From Evernia prunastri (lineage: Eukaryota; Ascomycota; Lecanoromycetes; Lecanorales; Parmeliaceae), in the NCBI GenBank assembly GCA_003184365.1, contig NKYR01000133.1, positions 36,304-100,303 of the forward strand: a stretch of 64,000 nt of DNA, read 5' to 3'. Below the pieces are notes generated by a model, which saw nothing but the letters and a program-made list of their open reading frames with translations, was not told the DNA's origin and ran no database searches. Made by a program: the position numbers and the translations under genes. Shown here one piece after another: positions 42,767 through 54,204 of the stretch; the first letter of the stretch is position 1, and each line of letters begins with the position of its first letter.

Positions 42767-45700
42767 ATGTCGGTCCCACAAGTACCTCCTCGTCCTGCTC
42801 GCTCGCAGCAGCAACAGCAGCATCCCACTGTAGCTGCCCCGGACATCCCCAAGGTACCTCCGAGGCCAGGACAACGTCGAACCTCGGATCGCTCCCAATC
42901 CCCGAACCGGGACAACTTTGCCCGTTCCCCTTTCCACGAGCCTCCTCTGGGCATGAGCCTCGGAAACAAGAGTGGGGGCATGTACACCCAGAATGCTTCC
43001 AGTTCCAATTTAGACCTTCCGCAACGGCCACCAAGTGTCTCTCTGCCATCGATCGGGCAGGAAGGAAACGAATACGCAGATATCGACTACAAAGGCGAGT
43101 CCGGAGTGGTGGAGCCAAAAGGCAGCGGCAACGAGCCGCAAGAGACAAGAAATGTCGGCAGTGACTTGCCTTTACATGCCCCAAGGCCATCGTTCTCCAA
43201 TTCTACGGCTAAAGCTAGGGTTTCAACAGTCACTCGTACGGACTCAACCCAAGCAGCTGCAGCAGGCATCGGGAAAGCGCCTGCCCCAATTGACGACAAG
43301 GATCCTCAGGATCGTGTGCTCAAACCTAGAGTGAGCTTCCGCACAGCATCTTCTGCCTCAACTGAACGTCCTGGTTCCGCACAAGCCGAGGATGACCGTG
43401 GCATTCCTGAGATCGGACAGCGGGTGCCCATGTACCCAGATGCCGGAGATGTTCAGGCACCGTCTCCGTCTCCTTTTCAGCAACAATTCCCCGCTGGTGT
43501 CGGATTTCATAACTCTGGTATGCAGAAGCCATCTAGGCATCATCGCAGAACGCCCAGCGGCAGAGAAATATTGCCTCCTGGAAGCTACGGAATGCACGGT
43601 CACGGTGTGCCATCTACGGATCAGTTCGAGAGATCTTGGTACGAGAAGCATCCTGAGGCTCTTGAAAAGGAAGAGCATGGACAATACGGGCCGGGCATTG
43701 GTGGTGGTAGGGGCGAATGGGCTCTCAGCAGTGATGATCTCAACAAGCTGGTCCGGGAAACTTCGAGTAAGCAAGCTCAAGAATAGTTTGACGTACGCTT
43801 AGCTAATGTGGGCATTGTAAAGGATCTGGACCTAATTCGCCTGGATTGCCAAACGAGCAAATTGGGTATTTGGCTTCCGAAGAATACGCATCTCGTCTTA
43901 ACACCCCGGCATCTGCGACCTTCCCCAGACCGTTGCACTCAAACCACTCGCAACCGCACGTCGAGTCACCCTTACGAAAACAAAGCTTCCCTGCCGATAC
44001 TGAAACTAGCTACGGACTCGAGAAGAAGGATTCGCATGCTTCTCACCGTCTCTCGGTAGAGCATGCTCTAGAGAGTGAGACAGAAGATGACGAACTTTAT
44101 GTTCCTCCACCGACCGTCCGAAAGAGCAAGATCCATGGAAACGGCTACGATCCACCAACAGTGGATCTTGGACCACGTGGAGGCAACACAGAAGCCGTAG
44201 GAGGCTTCATTGAGGAGCGAGGCTATGGCGTGCCCATCCTTGCTTCGGACGAGGTCGCCAAGACACCCGGCGTAGAATACATGCAGCCTGCTGTTTCTCC
44301 TGCCCCGGAACGAAGAGGCGGAAGCTACTATTTTGGTGCCGACTCGGAATACCAAAGCGGGTTTAAGACAGGTAGTCGCTCTGGTAGCGCGTCCAACAGC
44401 AGACCAACGAGTCGACCTGTTAGTATTCATTCACTTCCAGGTCTGTCAAGATTCTCAACTCATGATGAGGACCGCGAAAATATGCACACACCACTGGAAG
44501 ATGTCGACGAATACGAGCCGCTATTTCCTGACGAAGACGGAACCAAGAGACCAGTCACTGCAGCCGAGCGTCTCAAGCTCCGTGAACAACTAAAAAGATT
44601 CCCTAGTAAAGACATCTGGGAAGACACGCCAAATAGTCTACAGCTCCAAGCTACCGTGGAGACCCCTGAGCCATCCAATGAGCCGGCTGATCCAACCAAT
44701 ATAGCACCTGCTGCAGTTTTTGAAACGCCTGAGCAGGAAAGTGCTCGCAAAGGCGAGGTCAGCGAAGAGGAGAAGGCGAAGTTGATACCCAGAGAAGAGA
44801 GACTGGCCAAGTCAAACTTCAGACCTCATCTCCGTCAAGAGATGCACAGGCCTGGATTAGCACAGAGATTTCCGAGTAGAGACATCTGGGAAGACTCGCC
44901 CGATAGCGCTCGGCTTGAGACTACAGTAGGAGACTCGCAGGTCAGCGATTCCAGAAGCCCGCCAGACGAAGGCTTGGAAGCTGGTGCAGTAGTGCAGACT
45001 TCTGGAGCACCCAAAGAAGGCATCATTGCAGGAGAACAAACCCGAGACGGGGCAACTACTGGTGCCGCCGCCGTGAAGCCTAGTATTCCCCCAAGACCGA
45101 ATAAAAGCAAGGTCTCGCCGCCGTCTGCGGACCTAGGCCAAGCTTCACCATCTGTCCCGGCTCGGCCACCAAGGAGACTTCATCAAGTTCCTCCTGCCGA
45201 CGCACAGGTTCCAATTAATCCATCAAGGCTTTCAGCAGTGTCGCCTGTTGAGGTAAAGGAACCATCCCCAACTGACACTCGAAAGGGTTCGATATTGCCT
45301 GAACGGCCAAAACCGCAAGTCCCAGTACGGCCAGCAAAACCTGTTGACCGCGAATCGTCAGAGAGTGTGCCCTTGTCCAAGACCATATCAACATCTTCTG
45401 TGGGCAGCGATGGAGCAAATGCAAAGGATCTGACGTCTCCACCCCCAGCGCCGAAACCGAAACCTGCGATTCCTGCACGGCCTGCAGGAGGCAAAATTGC
45501 TTCATTAAAAGCTGGCTTCTTGTCTGATCTTGATTCACGGTTGAAGCTCGGTCCGCAAGGCCCCAAGCTGCAGGAGAAGGTAGAACCAGAGGTAGAGGAG
45601 GAGAAAGCTCCTCTAGCTGATGCGAGAAAGGGTCGTGCTAAAGGTCCTGCGAGACGCAAGCCTGCGGCTCCTACGACCGTGGAAGCAGCAACTATGGAGG

Positions 45701-46230
45701 GTCAGGAAGACACTTCAGTCGCGAGAAATTGGCAGGTGCAGAAACCGAGGACCGTTTGGGAGTACGATGGAGGTTTGAAGGTTGGACAGGAGATACCGAG
45801 CATGCCAGAGGTAGAAGCTATTCCGCCAGAGAACGTCTCCGAAGCCGGTCATTCCCCAACAGTAGGCGGTCAAACGGACGCTGCAGACGATACAAAAGAC
45901 ATGCACCGGGCTAAGCTGGCAGTTGAGGAGTCTTTGATGGCCAATCAGCCGTTAACGCAAAAAGAAGTCCAGGCACCGGATGCATTTCACGCACCGGGAG
46001 CATCAGAACTTCCCACCCCGACAGCAGAAAAGTCCAATCCACTTAGCAAGCAGGCAACGCCAGACCCTTCGATACCGTCTTCTGTCCTGCCACCCACGGA
46101 GGCCAACAAGCAAAGTCAGATGGAGGAGAAAACGACAACGCTCAATCCTGGCAGCGAGATGGACGACACACTAACCTCCGACAAGACCGGAGAAGCACAA
46201 GGTAATGCAGACAAGGTTGATCCACTATAG
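42767..46230 (+). CDS. aim21: AIM21-like actin-patch regulator
   Basis: Two exons (42767-43766, 43823-46230; 56-nt intron) give 1135 aa. The protein is disordered throughout and proline-rich: it starts MSVPQVPPRPARSQQQQQHP and holds many PPRP, PARPP and KPxIPxRP repeats, typical SH3 ligands. The segment from about residue 410 (YDPPTVDLGPRGGNTEAVGGF, ERGYGVPILASDEVAKTPGVEYMQPAVSP, then MHTPLEDVDEYEPLFPDE) is the diagnostic block of the AIM21 family. The motif RFPSKDIWEDTPNS/RFPSRDIWEDSPDS is repeated twice (about 585 and 680). Yeast Aim21 binds Bbc1/Abp1 and, with Tda2, regulates barbed-end actin assembly at endocytic patches. No signal peptide or membrane segment. The ATG lies in a good fungal context (caagcATGTC). 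Confidence 0.88.
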
Positions 46231-46616
46231 ATCCAGATGTGTAGGCACGCGGAACATGGTTATGGGGTCAGTGGAGGGAGAACAGAGTGGGAGGTCGGAT
46301 CCAATACCTCGATTAGGGAGTACCTTAGGATTGGAGATTGAAAAGTCATCTTGTAACAGCAACCAGGCATGTTCATTCCAGTTCGTACCACTCCACAGTC
46401 GAAATGCTTCTCTGCCATGTCCGCCTCTGTAATTGTATACCTGCTCCTCAGGGTGCGTAAGGTCATTAGCCGACACTCTAGTTATAAGTGACAATTGAGT
46501 GCATCTGATTGGTCCTCTGGATCAGCCGAGGCTCCTGCGGGGATGGCAAATATTAAAAAGTGCATATTCGAGTATCCCCTCAATTATGTTCAGCACTCTT
46601 TCCCTGTATTCTCACC
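46231..46616. other. Intergenic between AIM21-like and ETF-QO genes
   Basis: 386 bp in tandem orientation holding the AIM21-like 3' flank and the ETF-QO promoter. Nothing distinctive seen. Confidence 0.4.
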
Positions 46617-48961
46617 ATGACTACCAAAATCCCAGTGTCTTCTTTGATTAGAAGAAGTCTGGCCACATCAGATGTCTTGGTACCAACCACACGGAGAGCC
46701 TATTCACATTTCCCACCAACGCGGCGGCGGCGCTGTCTCCTGCAGCAATCGAAACCTAATTGCTTCTTCTCTTGCAGAAGGACTTTCTCCAATACTCCCT
46801 GGCGACGCCTTGCAGCCGTCGACGACTCGTTTGACCCTCGGGAGCAGGAGCGTGAGAGCGATGAGGTCGATGTCTGCATAGTAGGCGGCGGTATGTCCTG
46901 CGCCAGTCCACCCTTGAAGCCATGCTAAATGTCTCGCAGGACCGGCGGGCCTCAGCGCAGCGATCCGCCTGAAACAAATCGCCAACGAGGCCGGTAACGA
47001 GGAGTTCCGCGTCCTTCTACTGGAGAAAGCAGGCGAGCTGGGCGCTCACATCGTCTCCGGGAATGTCATCGAACCGTCCGCAGTCAACGAACTGATCCCT
47101 GACTGGAATGATCCAGACAACCCGGCACGCTTCGAAAATGCCACCCCGGCTTCCCACGATAAGATGCGCTTCCTCACCAAGAATAGATCTATACCCATCC
47201 CTGCGCCTCCGCAGATGCACAATAAAGGCAATTATATCATAAGTTTGAATCAGTTTTGCAAATGGCTGGGGGAGAGGGCGGAGGAGGTCGGTGTGGAGGT
47301 CTATCCGGGCTTTGCGGCAAGTGAGGTGCTGTATAGCTCTACAGATGGGTCAGTGAAGGGTGTGGCTACGAATGATCTGGGCATTTCCCGCAGTGGGAAA
47401 CCCAAATCTTCATTCGAGCGTGGAATGGAATTTCATGCCAGAGTCACTCTTTTCGCTGAGGGTTGCCATGGTAGTTTGACCAAGCAAGTCATCAAGAAGT
47501 TCGATCTTCGCCGCGACAGCCAGCCTCAGACGTACGGGTTGGGACTCAAGGAGGTCTGGGAAGTCAAGCCGGAGAACTTCAGGAAAGGGGAGATTGTCCA
47601 CACAATGGGATATCCATTGCCTTCGTCTACCTACGGAGGCGGATGGCTTTACCATTTCGGTGATAATCTCGTCTCTCTAGGCCTTGTCGTTGGTCTCGAC
47701 TATCCCAATCCCTGGCTCTCACCCTATGGCGAATTCCAGAAATTGAAACACCACCCTACCTACAAATCCGTGATCGAAGGCGGCAAATGTGTCTCCTACG
47801 GCGCCCGAGCCCTCAACGAAGGCGGTTTCCAATCGATACCCAAATGCGCTTTCCCGGGCGGAGCCCTCATCGGCGACACAGCGGGTTTCCTCAACGTCCC
47901 CAAAATCAAAGGCACCCACACGGCGATGCGAAGCGGCATGCTGGCCGCCCAAGCCGCCTATTCAGCCCTGACATCGAACCCGGACAGCGGTACCGTCTTC
48001 CTGTACGACTACGAAGACGCCCTCCGCTCCAGCTCCATCTGGAGCGAACTGAAGGAGGTCCGCAACATGCGCCCGTCATTCCACTCGCCCCTCGGCCTCT
48101 ACGGCGGCATCCTCTACTCCGGCCTCGAAGCCTACCTCTTCCGCGGCAAGACGCCCTGGACGCTCAAGCACGGCGAGCCGGGCGACCACGCCGCGACGAA
48201 GCCGGCGGCCGCGTGCCCGAAGATCGACTACCCGAAACCCGACGGCCGGATCTCGTTCGACGTCCTGACGAGCGTGAGCCGGACCGGGACCAACCACGAA
48301 GAGGACCAGCCGGTGCACCTGCAGGTGGCGGACTGGGAGCGGCACAAGGACGACCAGTGGCCCAAGTACAAGGGGATCGAGAACCGCTTCTGCCCCGCGG
48401 GCGTGTATGAGTACGTGGAGGATGCGGGTAAAGAGTTTGGGGTCCGGTTCCAGATCAATGCGCAGAAGTACGTTCTCGTCTTTTTCTCCTCTGCTTTTAT
48501 CCCTCTCTCTCCCTCCCTCCCTCCCTCCCTCCCTCCCTCCTTCCTTCCCTCTCACCATGTACTCGACTCAAGTGATAAGCTAACCAAACCCTCCGATCCA
48601 GCTGCATCCACTGCAAGACCTGCGACATCAAGGCCCCCGCGCAGGACATCAACTGGCAGGTACGCACGCTTATCCATCCATATATTCTCTGTTCTCTGCC
48701 CTTGCACCTTCCCTTCCCCTTCCCCTTCCCCTTCCCCTTCCCCTTCCCGCTTCCCTTTCCCCTCCCCCTCCCCTCTTTCCTCCCCCCTTCCCCTTCCCCT
48801 TCCCCACCGCCCGCTCCTCTGCCCGCGGAAAACAACACAATTCAAACCCCCCCCCCCCTTTCCTCCAAAACCCCACCGAAAACAACCACTCGCTGACCGC
48901 TATGCTTCGATCTCTATAGACACCGCAAGGAGGCGAGGGGCCGAAGTATTTCATGACCTAG
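46617..48961 (+). CDS. Electron transfer flavoprotein-ubiquinone oxidoreductase (mitochondrial)
   Basis: Four exons (46617-46890, 46940-48467, 48602-48659, 48920-48961) give 633 aa. The first ~70 residues are Arg/Ser-rich with RRTFSNTPWRRLA, a typical mitochondrial presequence. The FAD site is VCIVGGGPAGLSAAIRL, split by intron 1, and GALIGDTAGFLNVPKIKGTHTAMRSGMLAA is the second FAD/ubiquinone-site block. The 4Fe-4S cysteines are RFCPAGVYEY plus CIHCKTCDIKAPAQDINW, the latter on a 58-nt exon, and the protein ends PQGGEGPKYFMT. It passes electrons from ETF (fatty-acid, amino-acid and choline oxidation) to ubiquinone on the inner membrane matrix face. Introns 2 and 3 are unusually long and pyrimidine-repetitive (134 and 260 nt). 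Confidence 0.96.
48511..48550. repeat. CCCT/CCTT microsatellite in ETF-QO intron 2
   Basis: About ten CCCT repeats ending in CCTT units lie inside the 134-nt intron between the exons for the FeS-cluster region. They form the long polypyrimidine part of that intron. Confidence 0.85.
48705..48805. repeat. CCCCTT hexanucleotide tract in ETF-QO intron 3
   Basis: Around seven tandem CCCCTT units and related C-rich words. The minus strand is (AAGGGG)n, which meets the four-G-tract rule for a possible G-quadruplex. Confidence 0.8.
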
Positions 48962-49026
48962 CTAGCTTTTCATATTCGATTTGATTCGGGTCGGGTCTTC
49001 GATTGATGGGGATGGGGATAGGGATG

Positions 49027-49106
49027 AGTGAGGAGGGAGGAGTGAGGAGTGAGGAGGGAGGAGGGAGGAGGAAGGAGGAAGGAGGGAGGAGGGAGGAGGG
49101 AGGAGT
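49027..49106. repeat. GGAGGA/GGAGT purine repeat
   Basis: Imperfect tandem GAGGAG units, 80 bp, purine-only strand. Confidence 0.8.
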
Positions 49107-49140
49107 GAATGTCTATTGAGTGAGCATTTGGTGGGTGTGG

Positions 49141-49168
<28 letters not shown>
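49141..49168. repeat. (GT)14 microsatellite
   Basis: Uninterrupted GT dinucleotide run, extended by imperfect GT words on both sides. Confidence 0.85.
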
Positions 49169-49175
<7 letters not shown>

Positions 49176-49228
49176 TATGGCTGTGTATATGGCTGGCTGG
49201 CTTATCTTAGCGTGTCGTGGGATTGGGG

Positions 49229-49275
49229 GATGAAGGATGAAGGATGAAGGATGAAGGATGAAGGATGAAGGATGG
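49229..49275. repeat. GAAGGAT heptanucleotide array
   Basis: Six to seven near-perfect tandem copies of GATGAAG, followed by diverged GATGGAG/ATAGATGG copies. Confidence 0.85.
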
Positions 49276-49504
49276 AGGATAGATGGGAGATAGATGGGGA
49301 ACGGGAGACGGGAGATAGATGGGAGGATGGGAGATGAAAGATTGTACATATGGCGTCGGTCTCCTGCTTGCAGCTGATGCAAATGAATGAATATGTGTAT
49401 GGGTTAGATAGCTGGTACTGAATTTATCAAGGGGGGGAGGGGGCTCCACGCCGTATCAAATCCTTTCCAAACATCCCATCCCATCCCATTCACGATCACG
49501 GGCA

Positions 49505-49871
49505 CAGTTATATGTAGCTCTGGATTGTCCTTTTCGAACTGACTGTTTCGTCTTTTTAAAATCTAAGTACATATGGGGGTGTTGGTTGGTTGATTGATTG
49601 ATGCAAAGCAAGGCAAGGCAAGACGAGCGAGCGAGCGAGCAATCTCGCCCAAGTAGCGGACAAGACAGACAAGACAGGGNNNNNNNNNNNNNCAGTTATA
49701 TGTAGCTCTGGATTGTCCTTTTCGAACTGACTGTTTCGTCTTTTTAAAATCTAAGTACATATGGGGGTGTTGGTTGGTTGATTGATTGATTGATGCAAAG
49801 CAAGGCAAGGCAAGACGAGCGAGCGAGCGAGCAATCTCGCCCAAGTAGCGGACAAGACAGACAAGACAGGG
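49505..49871. repeat. Direct duplication flanking an N gap (probable assembly artefact)
   Basis: 49505-49679 and 49693-49871 are the same sequence except for one extra GATT unit in the second copy, separated by 13 N. The likeliest reading is two contig ends that overlap but were not merged. Confidence 0.85.
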
Positions 49872-50341
49872 CAGGAAAGTTCCGCGCAACAGTTTTTTGA
49901 AGGGGGTAGAGGTGACCTAAGCTCGCTCGCTCGCTCGCTTCGAAAGACGGTTTGGATTAAAGGTAGCCCAGCCAGCCAGCCCCGGTCACACTTTCACTTC
50001 AGCCTGTTAGATAGCTTGACTAGCTACCCAGCTACGCAGCCATTTGCTCCGACGTGATGAGAGTTCCTGAACTTGTCCATTTTTTTTTTTTGAAGTTTCC
50101 ACGCGTACCTTTGTTCCGTCTTGCAGCCTTTTTTTTTATCGCCAGATTCGTTGTGAAATCCTGCTGAATCTGAGAAAACCAGCCACCACTGACCTACCTG
50201 CCGGCTGAAGAAGGGTCACACGTTGGCAGGGTAGTGCAGGAGGAAGGCGATTTGGAAGAGTTCTGTCATGATAAGCGGCTGCCCTTCCATCAAAGGCTCC
50301 TTGGACGGAATTTTTTTTCAAAAAAAAAGGAAGAGGAGCAA

Positions 50342-52110
50342 TCACCAGTATCTCGGCGGCGGGGGACGCTCGTCGTAGCCGCCATAAGCCCTCGGGGGCG
50401 ATCGAGCCCGAGGCCTATCGTATCCGTTGGCGGCGTACGGATCCTCGTAGCCACGACGGGGTGGGGCGCCGTAGGGATCCTCGCGGTAGCCGCCACGGGT
50501 GGGTGGTGGGTAAGGATCATCAATGGGTGGGCGGGCCGCGCGAGGCGGGGGCGGCGAGCGGTAGCTGCTGTGACGGGAGTAGTAATCGTCACGGGGTGGG
50601 GAGCGACGACGGTAATCGTCACGACGGGGGCTGTAGCCACGCGAGGGAGGTGGCCCACGGCCGTAGTAGCCGTCAGACGGCGGATAGCCACCGCCTCGAC
50701 GGAACGGTGGGGGCGAGCGAGACCGGTAGCGGTCGTTGCGGGGAACCTCATCTTGGGTCTGTTGATGGACTTAATCCCGTACTTGACTAGGTATGAGTGG
50801 GAGAACGTACATCAGCCAGGCAGCGAACGCTGGCTCCTTTGAAATCTTGGTTGTCCAGTTTGTCAACAGCGACTTTAAGGTCCCCAGCGGTCTCAAATTC
50901 CACGAATCTGAAGCCGTCAGTAAAGAAATGTCGCTGAATGGCTGTAGAAACCTCACCCTTTGCCGTCGCGGTCGCGGCCAACCTCGGAGTAGACGACGTC
51001 AAGCCCAGAGCGACGTGCAAAGTCTTTGAGATCCTAAAGGTCCAAGTAAGTCCGAGTCCAGGTTCGTACAGCCCAGCCAATTAGGAACGAAAGGCCCACA
51101 GCCTGCTATCAAAGGCCAGGAGAACATTGTATGCGAGATCACCAGTCCAGAACATCCCCAAAATAAAGACAAGCGAGCATATGGGATTTTAGGTCTTGGG
51201 TCAAAGCAGTGAAGCCATCCATTCCTCGGACCGATCTGGCCAGTGAATGGCCAGTTCAAGCCAACGCAAAGGTCCAGACTTGCGACTGTCCTTCGCACTC
51301 GACGCAGGGTAAATCGCAATAAAGAAGACTCCTAACGGAGCCACAGACAGAGAAGGATCCCAACGAGCACCATCCATAGATCCAAGGGCCAAGAACATAT
51401 CTAGTGAAGTAGAGAGCTAACCTGCCAACTGGTTTCCCCCGGAAGACCAGATATCTGCATACGATAGGCCGTACGTCTGGGACGAGGGTGCGTACGGTCG
51501 GGCGCGGGAAAGTCTCGTTGACGGGAGCCACGAGCAAATTGGACCGTCAAGCGGGATCCGTTCATATCGGATCCATCTTCGCGTATGCCACTGTTAATGT
51601 TCTTTCTGGCTTTAAGGGGGTGAAAGTCGGGTTACACATACGGAAAGCTATAGTCGAGGGCGTCAGCAGATGTCTTGTGAAAACACTTTGTGCCACAGAG
51701 GCATTAGGAGCTCACCAGGAACCACATCTCTAGCATCCAATGCATCGTCGTACTCGATAAAGCCGAAGCCATTCATGAGCTTGATCTCAGTAATATTCCC
51801 AGTACCATCCTTGAAGTGGTTCTGGATGTCTTCTTTGGTGACTGTGGTAGTGATGGTCAGCGAGTCCTGTCAGATATGTTGAAACTGCCAGTCGGCGTGG
51901 GCCATTCCATCAAGGATCCTTTCGAAGCCAGAGGTGAAGGAGCCAAATGTTGAACAAGGCTGAGCGCAATGAAAATCCGTCCAGTGTCATTGGTCGACCT
52001 CCAGTACAGAGCGCGTAGAGGGAAAATTGGGATCATGGAAGCAGCTTGAGCATACCGTCGCGAGGAAGATTTCCCAAGTACAGGCGAGTGGAGGAGACTT
52101 CTGCAGACAT
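50342..52110 (-). CDS. srp2: SR-type pre-mRNA splicing factor (Srp2-like, two RRMs)
   Basis: Seven exons (52110-52056, 51841-51716, 51648-51643, 51576-51422, 51033-50957, 50907-50811, 50758-50342) give 310 aa with exact frame closure. RRM1 (about 8-75) shows RLYLGNLPRDVTKEDI and GFGFIEYDDALDARDVVPAFHGSDMNG. The Ala-Phe-His of that motif is supplied by a 6-nt exon (CTTTCC). RRM2 (about 103-170) shows YRMQISGLPGETSWQDLKDFARRSG and GKGFVEFETAGDLKVAVDKLD. The C-terminal 140 residues are Arg/Tyr/Pro/Asp-rich with SPRR, SPPR and RSRSPPP words, an RS-like domain ending RPPPRYW-type. Srp2/Npl3-like proteins are nuclear and bind exonic enhancers. Intron 1 (214 nt) and intron 4 (388 nt) are the longest in the window, as is common for autoregulated SR genes. 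Confidence 0.92.
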
Positions 52111-52809
52111 CTTGGAGGCCAAGTCCTCGAGTTGTGCGACCAGGCTTTGTTGAGGCGCGACGAGATCGAAGGCGAGGGAAAAGACGACTAAGGCAGTCTC
52201 TGATGAATGCCGAGGATAAAACAAACCTGATCAAGTATATTACGGACAAGAGTTGGAGTGTGGAATAATGGTGTTGGTTTTATGATCAAATGGTGAAAAT
52301 GAAGTCAGAAAGAAAATGTGGGTGAAGCTGGAAGATTTCGAGACCTGCCAAGGCTTCACTAGAGTAACGTCTACTACGGTTGGGTACAAAGACCAATTGA
52401 TACACCTTACAATCCCACCATGAGATCCTCCACCACGAAGTTTCACACCTTTGCATACTACGACCTCGAGGAACGACTGCCAGGGAAGCCCGAAGACGCT
52501 CATAACGATTAGACCTGTTATCAATCTATTAGCTTCGACCTCCGACCTTCACGCGGTGACCAGCTGGACAAAGACGGCTATGTACCACCAAGCCATTGGG
52601 AACCAGCAATCGCGGTCTGATCAGACGCACATAGGTAACACTCTTTGTTGACAGCATTTCATTGTTTCATTTGCTTGTATAATACAACTCTTGAAGCGCC
52701 AGCTAGGCTATGTACACATCGAAGTGAAGATGGTGAGCGGATGTAACTCCAACACGGTATTCTCCTTATCATCTGCACCAGATCCTTTTTAAAACAATCA
52801 TACAGCTCC
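52111..52809. other. Intergenic between SR-factor and GDS1-like genes
   Basis: 699 bp in tandem orientation (both genes on the minus strand); upstream region of the SR-factor gene. No other feature seen. Confidence 0.4.
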
Positions 52810-54204
52810 TTAGAACGCTCCGAAAAGGTCGTCTAAATCCTCTATTTGTATGTCTTCCGCTTCTCTCGTGTCCCACGTCAACCCAACTCCACTGTCTCCC
52901 AGTATGGATATCGACTCTTTCATTTCCACATCTTCCCCTTCCTGCTTGGTTTCTTTCTCAATCACGGTTGGATGTATCGCTTTCATCAAAGGGCTGCTCG
53001 TAATCATCAGGCTGGAGTCCGGGCCGTGATGTGCACCGAATAATGCTTCTGCAGCTTCTCGATTCCTTTTTGCTTTTTCTTCCTCGGTCTCTTCCGCCAC
53101 CACTTCACTTGTGTCTTCGGTTGATGGTCTGATTGTCGGGTCGTCTAAGCTCATGCCTCGCATCCGCATACTGCTCGCCGTCTGGGTGAATTCCTTTTCG
53201 TCTCCCTCGAGTGGAGGGCTTGCAGCTCTGTGGTTATGTGAGAGCGCATTATCCGAAGAAGACCCGCTTGACCCATCTCTTGCTAAACTCGACCTTCCGG
53301 AGAATGAAGATCCCGCAGGTGTTGTTGGTGATACAAAATCACCTTCAACGCCTGGGACAGCAGCATCAATATCCGCAGAGAAGAATATCTCAGGACTGGG
53401 ACTCATAGCATCACGTTTGCGTTCCTCTGCAGCCTCGGGATCTTCATCGATGCTTGCGCTACTGATGCTGGGAGATATGATACGCCTTCCCCCTTTACCC
53501 CCAGAATGCGCCGAGATGATGATGTCTGAGGGAGCGGCGGGAAATTCTTGACGTGGAAGTGTGGTGAGGAAGTAGTACACTTTGCGAGGATGGACGGTGG
53601 TCAACTCTTTATCGAGGGGGCAAGGCGATAAGGCTGTCCAGGGGCGCTTGAGGTATGCGGACAGTCGTGAGGAGAGTAGAGCGGCCGGATTTGCGGAGCT
53701 ACAATACGATGGTCAGCATGACGGCAATGGAATTGATGAAGGATGGGAGATTCCTTACCTGGACACGGCATCGCTAATACTCGACAGGACTGTGGAAAGC
53801 TCTTTGATCAAGTGTGGTCTATTCCCGGTCTTCTCTAGCTGCTCAATCACACCAACCACGATATCATCATTGATGCCCTCTGTATCGACTTTGCTGTCGG
53901 TTGAGGCACGTGGTGAAGGTGGCGGGGTGTCTTCGTACGCAACGCGGCCGCTGCTCTTAGGTCGATCTGCAAAGGAGACAACCTTGGTGGAATGTGATGT
54001 CGTGGATGATTTTGGTCCCGACGGCAGGATGGGCGAAGGTGAAGTTGAAGTGTGCGATCGCTTAATTTTCTTCGCCGGTGGTTGGGCGGTTTCCGTGGCA
54101 GGCGAGGCTTTGGAAATGGAGGGGCGGTGGGCTCGGGAGGCGTTGGGCAGCTGTATCCCCAAAGAGGGGAGCGACAAGGACTTTCGGCGAGTGTTGTAGG
54201 GCAT
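52810..54204 (-). CDS. GDS1-like winged-helix protein
   Basis: Two exons (54204-53759, 53698-52810; 60-nt intron) give 444 aa. Residues 1-110 are disordered with PPAKKIKRSHTS, a likely nuclear localisation signal. A winged-helix-like unit lies around 112-205 across the splice: VGVIEQLEKTGNRPHLIKELSTVLSSISDAV then SANPAALLSSRLSAYLKRPWTALSPCPLDKELTTVHPRKVYYFLTTLP. This matches the GDS1-type winged helix of fungal proteins (yeast Gds1, a nuclear suppressor of nam9 mitochondrial defects). The rest is acidic and Ser-rich, ending DIQIEDLDDLFGAF, an acidic-hydrophobic end reminiscent of activation domains. Function in filamentous fungi is not established. Confidence 0.82.

Larger units (their letters stand above)
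48962..50341. other. Repeat-rich intergenic region with scaffold gap
   Basis: 1.4 kb with dense simple repeats: GGAGGA (49027-49106), GT dinucleotide (49141-49168), a GAAGGAT heptamer array (49229-49275) and AGATAGATGG words. An N gap sits between two near-identical 175-179 bp copies (49505-49679 and 49693-49871), and (CGAG)n/(GCTC)n patches flank it. No gene. Confidence 0.7.

Noticed and set aside
47787..48410. 207-codon plus-strand frame in another phase of ETF-QO
   Set aside because: Arg/Pro-rich out-of-phase translation of the real exon.
49563..49889. Minus-strand frame with repeated halves and X residues
   Set aside because: It spans the N gap and the duplicated contig ends; not a gene.
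50234..50842. 202-codon plus-strand frame over the SR-factor C-terminus
   Set aside because: Antisense of repetitive RS-like codons; no start context or homology.
53582..54199. 205-codon plus-strand frame over GDS1-like exon 1
   Set aside because: It overlaps coding sequence and a splice junction of the better supported minus-strand gene.
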